From positions 1,500,001 through 1,564,000 of the forward strand of contig NZ_CP024199.1 of assembly GCF_002844375.1 (NCBI RefSeq): a stretch of 64,000 nucleotides of DNA. Direction: 5' to 3'. Shown piece by piece: positions 33,221-41,571 of this stretch. Every line of letters starts with the position of its first letter. Position 1 is the stretch's first letter. The translations under genes and the position numbers were made by a program. This DNA is from Thalassospira marina (lineage in GTDB: Bacteria; Pseudomonadota; Alphaproteobacteria; Rhodospirillales; Thalassospiraceae). A model generated the notes under the pieces. It saw nothing but the letters and a program-made list of their open reading frames with translations, had not been told where the DNA came from and ran no database searches.

Positions 33221-33967
33221 ATGGCCGGTCATTCCCAGTTTAAAAACATCATGCACCGCAAGGGCGCGCAGGACAAAAAGCGCGCCAAGATCTTTACCAA
33301 ACTTGCCCGTGAAATCACGGTTTCGGCAAAGATCAGCGAAGATATCAACAGCAACCCGCGTTTGCGTGCCGCTATTGCGGCTGCGCGCGGGCAGAACATG
33401 CCCAAGGACAATATCGACCGCGCCATTAAAAAGGCGCAGGGCGCGGGCGAAGGTGATAACTTTGAAGAAGTCCGTTACGAAGGCTATGGCACCGCTGGTG
33501 TCGCCGTTATCGTCGAAGCACTGACTGATAACCGTAACCGTACAGCTTCCGAAGTGCGCGCAGCCTTTACCAAGCATGGCGGCAACCTGGGTGAAACCGG
33601 TTCGGTGGGCTTTATGTTCAACCGTATCGGCGAAATCGTTTACCCGGCCGACAAGGGCGATGCCGACACCATTTTTGAAGCAGCCCTGGAAGCGGGTGCT
33701 GCCAATGTGGAATCGGACGAGGAAAACCACGTGATCGAAACCGAGATCGAAGATCTCAACACCGTGCGTGAAGCCCTGACCGAAACCTTTGGCGACCCGG
33801 AAAGCGCCAAGCTGGTTTTCCGTCCGGCAACCTCGGCTGAAATTTCGGTCGAACAGGCACAGAGCATCATGAAGCTTGTTGATGTGCTTGAAGACAATGA
33901 CGACGTCCAGAATGTTTGGACCAATGTCGAGTGGACGGACGAAATCGTCGCTGCTCTCGATAACTGA
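33221..33967 (+). CDS. yebC: YebC/PmpR family protein
   Basis: A 248-residue protein with the family start MAGHSQFKNIMHRKGAQDKK and the motifs RLRAAIAAARGQNMPKDNI and VRYEGYGTAGVAVIVE. YebC-type proteins were long called transcriptional regulators; recent work on bacterial and mitochondrial members (TACO1) links them to translation of polyproline stretches. It precedes the ruvCAB genes as in many bacteria but a terminator stands between them. The usual upstream TIGR00282 neighbour is 13 kb away here. Confidence 0.95.
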   Translation: MAGHSQFKNIMHRKGAQDKKRAKIFTKLAREITVSAKISEDINSNPRLRAAIAAARGQNMPKDNIDRAIKKAQGAGEGDNFEEVRYEGYGTAGVAVIVEALTDNRNRTASEVRAAFTKHGGNLGETGSVGFMFNRIGEIVYPADKGDADTIFEAALEAGAANVESDEENHVIETEIEDLNTVREALTETFGDPESAKLVFRPATSAEISVEQAQSIMKLVDVLEDNDDVQNVWTNVEWTDEIVAALDN

Positions 33968-33976
33968 TCTTGCCTG

Positions 33977-34014
33977 CGCCCGTCATTTTGCTTTGAATGA
34001 CGGGCGTATTTTAT
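33977..34014 (+). terminator. Intrinsic terminator between yebC and ruvC
   Basis: CGCCCGTCATT and AATGACGGGCG form a perfect 11-bp stem around an 8-base loop, followed by TATTTTATTT. It begins 10 bases after the yebC stop, so ruvC needs its own promoter or read-through. Confidence 0.85.
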
Positions 34015-34062
34015 TTGGGCCGATGGCCCGTTCCCAGAATAATAACAACAGGTGATTGTCAC

Positions 34063-34584
34063 GTGGTCAGGGTTCTTGGCATCGATCCCGGTCTTCAGCG
34101 CACCGGATGGGGCGTGATCGACCTGAACGACAATCATATGCGCCATGTTGCCAATGGCGTTGTCAGCTCGACCCAGTCGCTGTCCCTGGCCGAACGCCTT
34201 GTTCAGCTTTTTTCCGGTTTGACCGACATTATAAATGAATGGTCACCCGATGAAGCCGCCGTTGAAGAAACCTTCGTCAATAAAAACCCGGTTTCGACCC
34301 TGAAGCTGGGCCAAGCCCGTGGCGCTGCCCTGCTGGCACCGGCACGATTGGGCATTCCGGTTACGGAATATACACCCAATGCTGTTAAAAAGACGGTGGT
34401 CGGGGCAGGGCATGCCGCCAAGCAGCAGGTGGAAATGATGGTTTCAACCCTGTTGCCGGGCTGTAAAATTGCCGGTCCCGATGCGGCCGATGCGCTGGCG
34501 GTGGCAATTTGCCATGCCCAGCATGCCGGTACGCGACAGATGATGAACCGCTATCACAACCAGAATGGGGGCTCGGCGCGATGA
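34063..34584 (+). CDS. ruvC: Crossover junction endodeoxyribonuclease RuvC
   Basis: A 173-residue nuclease that resolves Holliday junctions. Catalytic acidic residues appear in VLGIDPGLQRTGWG (Asp8), AAVEETFVNKNP (Glu) and PDAADALAVAICHAQ (two Asp). The start is GTG at 34063 with AGGTGA 7 bases upstream; the upstream in-frame extension of 22 codons has no family match. Its stop overlaps the ruvA start as ATGA. It heads the ruvC-ruvA-ruvB-ybgC-tolQ run. Confidence 0.95.
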   Translation: MVRVLGIDPGLQRTGWGVIDLNDNHMRHVANGVVSSTQSLSLAERLVQLFSGLTDIINEWSPDEAAVEETFVNKNPVSTLKLGQARGAALLAPARLGIPVTEYTPNAVKKTVVGAGHAAKQQVEMMVSTLLPGCKIAGPDAADALAVAICHAQHAGTRQMMNRYHNQNGGSAR

Positions 34585-35291
34585 TCGCCAAACTGCGCGG
34601 CATTGTCGATTTTATCGGCGAAGATCACGTCATTATTGATGTTAACGGTGTTGGCTATCTGGTTTTTGCCTCGCGCCGGACTCTTTCCATGATGCCGCCA
34701 GTTGGGGGCGATGCCGGGCTGATCATCGAAACCCATGTCCGCGAAGATCATATTCACCTGTATGGTTTTGCCGATCATGCCGAAAAGCAGTGGTTTGCCC
34801 TGCTGACGACCGTTCAGGGGGTAGGGGCCAAGGTTGGCCTTGCCATTTTGTCGGTTCTTTCGCCGACCGACCTTTTGCGTGCGCTGGCTTCCCAGGACAC
34901 GACGGCACTTTGCCGTGCGCCAGGTGTCGGGGCAAAGGTTGCGACACGTATTATTGGCGAGCTGAAAGACAAGGCCGCCAAACTTAACCTTGGCCCGGTT
35001 GCCGCACCTGTTGCCCCGGCGGCGACATCGCCGCAGGCTGACAAGGCCGAAAAGGCAGATGGCAAGGCAAAATCATCGCGCAAAAAGGTCGCAGCAGCGG
35101 AACCAGCAACCCCGGAAGCCCCGGTTATTGACGATGGTGCGATCATGGCTGATGCCGTTTCGGCACTGGTTAATCTGGGGTATGGCCGATCCGAGGCGTT
35201 TGGTGCCGTGGGCAAGGCCGCGCAGAATGCGGGTGAAAACCGCAATCTTGATACCCTGATCCGGTTGGGCCTAAAGGAGCTTAGCGCGTGA
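34581..35291 (+). CDS. ruvA: Holliday junction branch migration protein RuvA
   Basis: A 236-residue protein. Domain I is an OB fold (MIAKLRGIVDFIGEDHVIIDV), domain II has the helix-hairpin-helix pairs (TTVQGVGAKVGLAILSVLS and CRAPGVGAKVATRIIGELK), and domain III at about 190-236 contacts RuvB. The linker between II and III, about 150-185, is longer than in E. coli and rich in Ala and Lys. It overlaps ruvC by 4 bases and ruvB by 4 bases. Confidence 0.95.
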   Translation: MIAKLRGIVDFIGEDHVIIDVNGVGYLVFASRRTLSMMPPVGGDAGLIIETHVREDHIHLYGFADHAEKQWFALLTTVQGVGAKVGLAILSVLSPTDLLRALASQDTTALCRAPGVGAKVATRIIGELKDKAAKLNLGPVAAPVAPAATSPQADKAEKADGKAKSSRKKVAAAEPATPEAPVIDDGAIMADAVSALVNLGYGRSEAFGAVGKAAQNAGENRNLDTLIRLGLKELSA

Positions 35292-36367
35292 ACGAGGAAA
35301 ACGACCGCCTGCTAAGTGGTGAACGCCACGCCGAAGACCGCCAGGAAGGATCTTTGCGCCCCCGTCGGCTGGATGATTTTACCGGCCAGAAGGAAGTGCG
35401 CGAAAACCTTGATGTTTTCATCCAGGCAGCCCGTGGCCGTGAAGAAGCCATGGACCATGTGCTGTTTTTCGGGCCACCGGGCCTGGGCAAAACCACATTG
35501 TCGCAAATTGTGGCCAGCGAATTGGGTGTTGGCTTTCGTGCTACATCCGGCCCGGTGATTGCCAAGGCAGGGGACCTGGCGGCCCTTTTGACCAACCTTC
35601 AGCCGCGCGATGTGCTGTTTATCGATGAAATTCACCGCCTGAACCCGGCCGTTGAAGAAATTCTTTATCCGGCGATGGAAGATTTCCAGCTTGATCTGAT
35701 TATTGGTGAAGGGCCGGCGGCGCGATCTGTTCGGATTGATTTGCCCCCCTTTACCCTGGTCGGTGCAACAACCCGTTCCGGGCTTTTGACGACACCTTTG
35801 CGCGACCGTTTCGGTATTCCGCTGCGCCTGCGGTTCTACGAGCCTGAAGAACTGGTGGATATCGTCGCACGCGGGGCGAAGCTGCTTAATTTTGAGATGA
35901 CCCGTGATGGGGCAATGGAAATTGCCCGGCGTTCGCGGGGAACACCGCGTATTGCCGGGCGTTTATTACGCCGCGTGCGGGATTTTGCCGTTGTGGCGGG
36001 CAAGTCGCCGGTGAATGCCTTTATCGCCGATGCTGCGCTGACGCGCCTTGAGGTCGATAATCTGGGCCTTGATAGCCAGGACCGGCGGTATCTGACCTGC
36101 ATTGCCAGCAATTACGGGGGCGGGCCGGTTGGCGTGGATACGCTGGCAGCCGCCCTTTCGGAAGAACGCGATACCATCGAGGATGTCATCGAACCCTATT
36201 TGTTGCAGCAGGGCCTTATTCAGCGAACCCCGCGCGGGCGTATGCTGGGTGTTAAGGGATTTACCCATTTGGGGCTGACGCCGCCGCGTAACCAGGCGGG
36301 TGTCCCCATGGCGGACCTGTTTGAAAGCGAAGCCCTGAAAAATGCCAATGATGAAGGTGACGCATGA
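35288..36367 (+). CDS. ruvB: Holliday junction branch migration ATPase RuvB
   Basis: A 359-residue AAA+ motor that forms hexamers and drives branch migration with RuvA. Walker A is GPPGLGKTTLSQ, Walker B is VLFIDEIHRL, and sensor GATTRSGLLTTPLRDRFG follows. The C-terminal winged helix contains QGLIQRTPRGRMLG. The start is GTG within a GTGA overlap with the ruvA stop, which indicates translational coupling. Its own stop overlaps the ybgC start as ATGA. Confidence 0.97.
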   Translation: MNEENDRLLSGERHAEDRQEGSLRPRRLDDFTGQKEVRENLDVFIQAARGREEAMDHVLFFGPPGLGKTTLSQIVASELGVGFRATSGPVIAKAGDLAALLTNLQPRDVLFIDEIHRLNPAVEEILYPAMEDFQLDLIIGEGPAARSVRIDLPPFTLVGATTRSGLLTTPLRDRFGIPLRLRFYEPEELVDIVARGAKLLNFEMTRDGAMEIARRSRGTPRIAGRLLRRVRDFAVVAGKSPVNAFIADAALTRLEVDNLGLDSQDRRYLTCIASNYGGGPVGVDTLAAALSEERDTIEDVIEPYLLQQGLIQRTPRGRMLGVKGFTHLGLTPPRNQAGVPMADLFESEALKNANDEGDA

Positions 36368-36813
36368 GCGACGCGCTGCTGGGACAAATTGACGGCAAAC
36401 GCCATATTTACCCGTTTTGCGTGTTCTATGAGGACACCGATGCCGGTGGAATTGTGTATCACGCGCAATATCTTGCTTTTGCCGAACGCGCGCGGACGTC
36501 AATGGTGAATTTATTGGGTTTTTCCAATAGAAACATTGCTGAACGCCACAAAGTTGCCATAGCGGTTCGACATTGTACCGTCGATTTCCGTCGGGCTGCG
36601 CGGCTAGAGGACCGGTTGACTGTGGAAAGTCGATTGATCCGAATTGGCGGTGCGTCGCTGGGGTTTGAACAGAAGATTATGCGTGATGGCGAGGAACTGG
36701 TCGTGATCGAGATCGTTCTGGCTTGCATGTCTTTGGAAACCTTCCGGGCGCAACGCCTGCCGGATGAATTAAGAAATGTGTTCAGTGACTATCTGGATGT
36801 GAACGAGGGCTAA
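36364..36813 (+). CDS. ybgC: Tol-Pal system-associated acyl-CoA thioesterase YbgC
   Basis: A 149-residue hotdog-fold thioesterase. The active-site segment VFYEDTDAGGIVYHAQYL contains the catalytic Asp and the HAxYL motif, and DFRRAARLEDRLTVESRL continues the fold. YbgC hydrolyses short or phospholipid-related acyl-CoA and is encoded with tolQRAB-pal in many proteobacteria. It is coupled to ruvB by a 4-base overlap, and tolQ starts 7 bases after its stop, so DNA repair and envelope genes share one transcript here. Confidence 0.93.
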   Translation: MSDALLGQIDGKRHIYPFCVFYEDTDAGGIVYHAQYLAFAERARTSMVNLLGFSNRNIAERHKVAIAVRHCTVDFRRAARLEDRLTVESRLIRIGGASLGFEQKIMRDGEELVVIEIVLACMSLETFRAQRLPDELRNVFSDYLDVNEG

Positions 36814-36820
36814 AGAAACG

Positions 36821-37552
36821 ATGGAAAATCAGGTTGTCGATGCCGTGTCGCTGGGCCAGTCGGTTGTAGCGCATGACATGTCGATATGGGGCTTGTTTAT
36901 CCAGGCTGGTCTGGTCGTCAAAGTGATCATGATTGGTCTGCTGCTGTCATCTGTCTGGGTTTGGGCGATTGTCTTTGAAAAGACTTTCCGTCTGCGCAAA
37001 TTGCGCGCACAGGCCAACCAGTTTGAAGAAGCATTCTGGTCGGGCGGGTCGCTTGAAGACCTGTATGACCGTATTGCCGACCGTCCCAAGGACCCGATGG
37101 CGGCGATTTTCGTCTCTGCAATGCGCGAATGGCGACGTTCCAATGCTCGCGGCGTTCATGGTGAGACCATGCGTGCACGCCTGCAGCAGCGCCTGGAACG
37201 GGCAATGGAAGTCACCCTTGGCCGTGAAATGGACCGTGTTGAAAAATACATGACCTTCCTGGCATCGGTTGGTTCCACCGCACCGTTCGTTGGCCTGTTT
37301 GGCACGGTTTGGGGTATTATGGCCTCGTTCCAGTCGATTGCGGCATCGAAAAATACGTCGCTTGCGGTGGTGGCCCCGGGGATTGCCGAGGCGCTGTTTG
37401 CAACGGCGATTGGCCTTGTGGCGGCAATTCCGGCCGTTGTGGCCTATAACAAAATTTCAAGCGATCTGAACCGGTATGGCAACCGCCTTGAAGCGTTTGT
37501 TGACGAATTCAGTTCGATCCTTTCCCGCCAGCTTGACGAAAAACGGGACTAA
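36821..37552 (+). CDS. tolQ: Tol-Pal system proton channel TolQ
   Basis: A 243-residue inner-membrane protein with three membrane helices: about 24-45, 145-170 and 180-205. GSTAPFVGLFGTVWGIMASF and ALFATAIGLVAAIPAVVAYN are the conserved channel motifs. With TolR it uses the proton motive force to energise TolA and keep the outer membrane constricting with the cell at division. It is distinct from the MotA/TolQ-like protein of the 5-9 kb operon, which is larger and has a long tail. Confidence 0.97.
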   Translation: MENQVVDAVSLGQSVVAHDMSIWGLFIQAGLVVKVIMIGLLLSSVWVWAIVFEKTFRLRKLRAQANQFEEAFWSGGSLEDLYDRIADRPKDPMAAIFVSAMREWRRSNARGVHGETMRARLQQRLERAMEVTLGREMDRVEKYMTFLASVGSTAPFVGLFGTVWGIMASFQSIAASKNTSLAVVAPGIAEALFATAIGLVAAIPAVVAYNKISSDLNRYGNRLEAFVDEFSSILSRQLDEKRD

Positions 37553-37555
37553 GTC

Positions 37556-38017
37556 ATGGGCGCACAACTAGCTTCTGGAAATTCCGGTGGCGGGCGTCGC
37601 CGTGGTCGCAGGGGGCGCGGTGGCCGCCGCGCCATGAGCGACATCAACGTCACCCCGATGGTCGATGTGATGCTGGTGCTGCTGGTGATTTTCATGGTCA
37701 CCGCACCGCTGATTACCGCAGGTGTCGATGTGGACCTGCCCAAAGCCAGCGCCAGCCAGATGACCGGGCAGGATGAACCCCTTGTGGTTTCCCTGACCAA
37801 GGATGGTGCTGTCTATTTGATGGATAGCGAAGTCGACCGGGATGACCTGGTGGCAAAATTGCAGGCCATTACGGAAAACAAGCAGGACACCCGCATTTTC
37901 GTGAAGGGTGACAAGGCTGTTGATTATGGCCAGGTGATGGATCTGATGGGGCGTATCAACGAGGCGGGTTTTGCCAAGGTTGCCCTGATTGCAGATCTGC
38001 CGGAAAAGGGCAAATAA
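37556..38017 (+). CDS. tolR: Tol-Pal system protein TolR
   Basis: A 153-residue protein with a cytoplasmic Arg/Gly-rich start (GGGRRRGRRGRGGRRA), more basic than in E. coli, one membrane helix beginning with MSDINVTPMVDVMLVLLVIF, in which the Asp of VDVML is the proton-conducting residue, and a small periplasmic domain. It works with TolQ as stator. It starts 3 bases after the tolQ stop. Confidence 0.96.
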   Translation: MGAQLASGNSGGGRRRGRRGRGGRRAMSDINVTPMVDVMLVLLVIFMVTAPLITAGVDVDLPKASASQMTGQDEPLVVSLTKDGAVYLMDSEVDRDDLVAKLQAITENKQDTRIFVKGDKAVDYGQVMDLMGRINEAGFAKVALIADLPEKGK

Positions 38018-38023
38018 GCGGTC

Positions 38024-39076
38024 ATGCAGCGGAATGTGCTGATTTCACTGGCATTGCATGCGGCGATCATTTTGATTGCCTATTTCGGCTTGCCTGACCT
38101 GTTTAAGCCCGAGCCATTGGAAATGCAGTCGGTGTCGGTGGATGTCGTCACGATTGACGAATTTGCCGCGGCCCAGAAAAAGGCACCGCCGCTGCCCAAG
38201 CCCGATACCAAGCCGGCGGCAAAGCCGGTGCAGAAGGAAAAGCCGACGCCGCAGCCAGAGCCAAAACCCCAGCCCAAGCCGGAACCCAAACCCGAGCCGA
38301 AGCCGGAGCCAAAGCCTGTTCCCAAACCGGAACCGAAACCTGAGCCGAAGCCGGAACCCAAGCCCGAACCAAAACCGGAGCCCAAGCCGAAACCCGAGGT
38401 CAAAAAAGCCCCGGAGACGGCCCCTGTGCCCGAAAGCGATGCGGGCGAGTTAAAGCAAAAGCCGAAGCCGGAAGAAAAGAAACCCGAGCCGAAGCCGGAA
38501 AAGAAACCGGAACCGGAAAAAAAGCCTGAGCCCAAGCCCGAGAAAAAACCGGAGCCAAAGCCCAAGCCGACACCTAAGCCGGAACCGAAACCCGAACCCA
38601 AGCCGGAGCCGAAGGCCAAGGAAGAGCCCAAGCGCACGCTGGCCGACATTTTGAAAGATGTTCGCAAGACGGAAGCGAAGTCCGAGCCCGTTCCTGAGCA
38701 GCCAGAGGCCAAACCGGCGAAGGAAGCATCGAGCGAACAGACTGCCACGCGCCTGTCTGACCGTTTGAGCATGAGCGAGCTTGACGCCCTGAAACGTCAG
38801 ATCGCGCAATGCTGGAACCCGCCGGTGGGATCAAAGGATGCGGATTTCGTGGTTTATCTGAATATCCAGGTCAATCCGGACCGGACGGTTCGTTATGCTG
38901 AAATTGCCAATCGCAATGAAATTGGCAGTGATTCATCGAAACGAACGGTTGCCGAAAGTGCATTGCGTGCTGTTTTGAATCCGGCTTGCAGCCCGCTGAA
39001 GCTGCCGGAGAATAAATATGACCTTTGGAACACAGTCGTCATGACCTTCAACATGCGGGAGATGTTGGGTTTATAA
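38024..39076 (+). CDS. tolA: Tol-Pal system protein TolA with EPKP-repeat linker
   Basis: A 350-residue protein. One membrane helix lies at about 4-22. Residues about 50-210 are an unusually regular run of Pro-Glu-Pro-Lys type repeats (PKPEPKPEPKPE style), which would form an extended rod across the periplasm in place of the long helix of E. coli TolA. The C-terminal domain at about 250-350 has SMSELDALKRQIAQCWNPPVG and ends near FNMREMLGL; it contacts TolB and Pal. The start lies 6 bases after the tolR stop. Translation of such polyproline-like runs would depend on EF-P, encoded in this window. Confidence 0.93.
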   Translation: MQRNVLISLALHAAIILIAYFGLPDLFKPEPLEMQSVSVDVVTIDEFAAAQKKAPPLPKPDTKPAAKPVQKEKPTPQPEPKPQPKPEPKPEPKPEPKPVPKPEPKPEPKPEPKPEPKPEPKPKPEVKKAPETAPVPESDAGELKQKPKPEEKKPEPKPEKKPEPEKKPEPKPEKKPEPKPKPTPKPEPKPEPKPEPKAKEEPKRTLADILKDVRKTEAKSEPVPEQPEAKPAKEASSEQTATRLSDRLSMSELDALKRQIAQCWNPPVGSKDADFVVYLNIQVNPDRTVRYAEIANRNEIGSDSSKRTVAESALRAVLNPACSPLKLPENKYDLWNTVVMTFNMREMLGL

Positions 39077-39423
39077 GCGGCTTATTGGAAATATTTGTGA
39101 AATTGTGGTGATTTCACCGCAATTTTGCCGGAATGATTTCTGATTTTTGTACTTTAACGATGATTATGCTTCAAAAACGCGTTAGCGATACTTGCAAGCC
39201 GTTGAAGATAGACAGGAATCGAATAATAACGAGTGGCAGTTTCGGAAAATGCTGCATAGCGAAATCTGCATGAAATGATGTGCTAAAATCGCATTGCTGA
39301 CCTCTGAAAGTGCCGCTGGATAAAAAACAATTGTAGCGCAAATTCACGTTCAGTTTTGACGCGCGTGAATTGACGGGTTAACGAGCTATCCTTTTGAAAA
39401 CGCGTGGAGAAAAGCGAGGCAGG
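39077..39423. other. Intergenic region between tolA and tolB
   Basis: About 350 AT-richer bases. It contains an 8-bp inverted repeat, AATTCACG at 39341-39348 and CGTGAATT at 39364-39371, and TGTGCTAAAAT near 39279, an extended -10-like box. This gap probably carries a second promoter for tolB-pal. Confidence 0.45.
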
Positions 39424-40794
39424 ATGACAAGCAAGACCAAGGCTTTTAAACGACACTGGCGTGTGCGCGGGCTGGCTGGCCTGTGTGCCCTTGCCGTTGC
39501 TGTTGGCTTGACAGTTGTTGCAGCCGCCCCGGCGCATGCGGAACTGCGTGTTGATATTACACGTGGCGAAGTTAAACCGATGCCAATCGCCGTGACACGT
39601 TTCGCAGGCGAGGGCGTTTCGGAAACCGACGTCGGGCAGAATATTACGAAAGTGATCAGCAACGATCTGGCGCGCTCAGGGCTTTTTCAGACAATTGACG
39701 AAAAAGCCTTTATCCAGAGCGCCAGTTCGCTGGCGGTCAATCCCAACTTTGCCGAGTGGCGTACAATTGGCGCCCAGGCCCTGGTCAATGGCCGGGTCCT
39801 GACCGAGGCAAACGGGTTATTGCGAGTGGAATTTCGTTTGTGGGACGTTCTGGCCGAAAACCAGATGGCTGGCGTTGCGTATCGCACGCAGCCGGGCAAC
39901 TGGCGGCGGATCGCCCACAAAATTGCTGACGAGATCTATAAACGCATAACCGGTGAAACCGGGTATTTCGATACCCGCATCGTTTATGTATCCGAATCGG
40001 GACCGGCAACAAACCGGACCAAGCGACTGGCAATCATGGACCAGGATGGTGCAAACCACCGTTTCCTGACCGATGGCAAGTTTCTTGTTCTGAGCCCACG
40101 GTTTTCGCCGACCGCCCAGGAAGTGGTTTACATGTCGTATTTCAACGACAAGCCGCGGGTTTATGTTCTCGATATCGATACCGGAGAGCTTGAGCTTCTG
40201 GGTGATTTCCCGGGTATGACTTTTGCACCGCGTTTTGCCCCTGATGGCAACTCGGTGATCATGAGCCAGGCCCTGGACGGCAATAGTGAAATTTATTCGC
40301 TGGATTTGCGCACCCGCGAAAAGCGCCAGTTGACGCGGCACCCCGCGGTTGATACATCGCCTTCCTATTCGCCTGATGGATCGCGTATTGTTTTCAACTC
40401 GGACCGTAGTGGCGGACAACAACTTTACGTGATGAATGCAGATGGAAGTGGTGTGCAACGGATCAGTTTTGGGGGTGGACTTTATTCAACCCCGGTCTGG
40501 TCACCACGCGGCGACCTGATTGCCTTCACGAAGACGCAAGGAGGTCGGTTCTATATTGGTGTTATGCGGCCAGATGGCAGTGGTGAACGGCTGCTGGCTG
40601 AAGGGTATCTCGTCGAGAGCCCGACATGGGCACCAAATGGTCGGGTTTTGATGTTCCATCGCCAAATCCCTTCCAAGGACGGAACCAAGGATAGATATCG
40701 TCTGTTTTCGATTGATCTTACCGGTTATAACGAGCGCGAAATCGTTACACCGGCGGATGGGTCGGATCCGGCATGGTCGCCCTTGATTCCCTGA
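39424..40794 (+). CDS. tolB: Tol-Pal system beta-propeller protein TolB
   Basis: A 456-residue periplasmic protein. An N-terminal signal peptide ends APAHA before ELRVDITRG. The first domain (about 40-165) has VTRFAGEGVSE and DLARSGLF. The second is a six-bladed propeller with repeated motifs such as APRFAPDGNSVIM, SPSYSPDGSRIVFNSDRSGG and SPTWAPNGRVLMF. TolB interacts with Pal and TolA. The ATG at 39424 has GAGG and AGG just upstream; a TTG 10 codons earlier is less likely. Confidence 0.96.
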   Translation: MTSKTKAFKRHWRVRGLAGLCALAVAVGLTVVAAAPAHAELRVDITRGEVKPMPIAVTRFAGEGVSETDVGQNITKVISNDLARSGLFQTIDEKAFIQSASSLAVNPNFAEWRTIGAQALVNGRVLTEANGLLRVEFRLWDVLAENQMAGVAYRTQPGNWRRIAHKIADEIYKRITGETGYFDTRIVYVSESGPATNRTKRLAIMDQDGANHRFLTDGKFLVLSPRFSPTAQEVVYMSYFNDKPRVYVLDIDTGELELLGDFPGMTFAPRFAPDGNSVIMSQALDGNSEIYSLDLRTREKRQLTRHPAVDTSPSYSPDGSRIVFNSDRSGGQQLYVMNADGSGVQRISFGGGLYSTPVWSPRGDLIAFTKTQGGRFYIGVMRPDGSGERLLAEGYLVESPTWAPNGRVLMFHRQIPSKDGTKDRYRLFSIDLTGYNEREIVTPADGSDPAWSPLIP

Positions 40795-40923
40795 TTTCTC
40801 AAATGTATAGTCTTCGCGAAACACCGTATGCGATTTGCTTTTTAAGCGAGCATGTGATGGTGTCGCGAGACATGGTAAAAACCAACTCGGGCGAATGCGT
40901 CCGGTGTTAAGGGGAAAACTTAA

Positions 40924-41427
40924 ATGAAACTTCGGATTCTGAGTGTTTTTGCTGCTGCCGCTCTTCTGGCCGCTTGTGAAACTGCACCGGACAGCTCGGC
41001 GAACTCGCAGGGCGAAGGTGTCTCTACTGTCAACCAGCCGGCTGATACCACCACTTCCAACGCGCTTTCTGAAAGCAGCCCGGAATGGTTTGCCGTCAAT
41101 GTTGGCGATCGCGTCTTCTTTGACTACGACCAGTATGACCTGTCGGCTGAAGCCCGTCGTACCCTGGAACTCCAGGCTGCATGGCTGAAGAAATACCCGC
41201 AGTACACCGTTCTGGTTGAAGGCCATGCCGACGAACGCGGCACGCGCGAATACAACCTTGCACTGGGCGAGCGCCGTGCAAACTCCGCCAAGGATTACCT
41301 GATTGCGCTTGGCGTTGAGCCGACCCGCATCGAAACCATTTCCTACGGCAAAGAACGTCCGGTTGCTCTGGGTCATGACGACGCCAGCTGGGCGAAAAAC
41401 CGTCGCGCTGTAACGGTTGTCCGTTAA
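40924..41427 (+). CDS. pal: Peptidoglycan-associated lipoprotein Pal
   Basis: A 167-residue outer-membrane lipoprotein. The signal peptide ends in the lipobox LLAAC, with lipidated Cys18. The OmpA-type domain has FFDYDQYDL, VEGHADERGTREYN (peptidoglycan contact) and SYGKERPVALGHDD. It anchors the outer membrane to the cell wall and is the target of TolA/TolB. A terminator follows, so the transcript from tolB may end here. Confidence 0.97.
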   Translation: MKLRILSVFAAAALLAACETAPDSSANSQGEGVSTVNQPADTTTSNALSESSPEWFAVNVGDRVFFDYDQYDLSAEARRTLELQAAWLKKYPQYTVLVEGHADERGTREYNLALGERRANSAKDYLIALGVEPTRIETISYGKERPVALGHDDASWAKNRRAVTVVR

Positions 41428-41459
41428 TCGCGTCCGGGTTTAAAGCCGGTTTGAATTTA

Positions 41460-41497
41460 GGCGCCTGTCCCGGTTTCGGGGCAGGCGCCTTATTTTT
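41460..41497 (+). terminator. Intrinsic terminator after pal
   Basis: GGCGCCTG and CAGGCGCC pair, with further CCC/GGG pairs inside, followed by TTATTTTTG. It begins 33 bases after the pal stop. Confidence 0.88.
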
Positions 41498-41571
41498 GCC
41501 GTTTGACAGCGCAACGATTTTTGTTTGAAATCTGTTGCATGTTATTGAAGTTGATCAAAAAGGACCGGGAA

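Noticed and set aside
38080..38772. Glycine/serine-rich minus-strand frame opposite tolA
   Set aside because: It is the mirror of the EPKP repeat on the other strand; such repeats keep all frames open.
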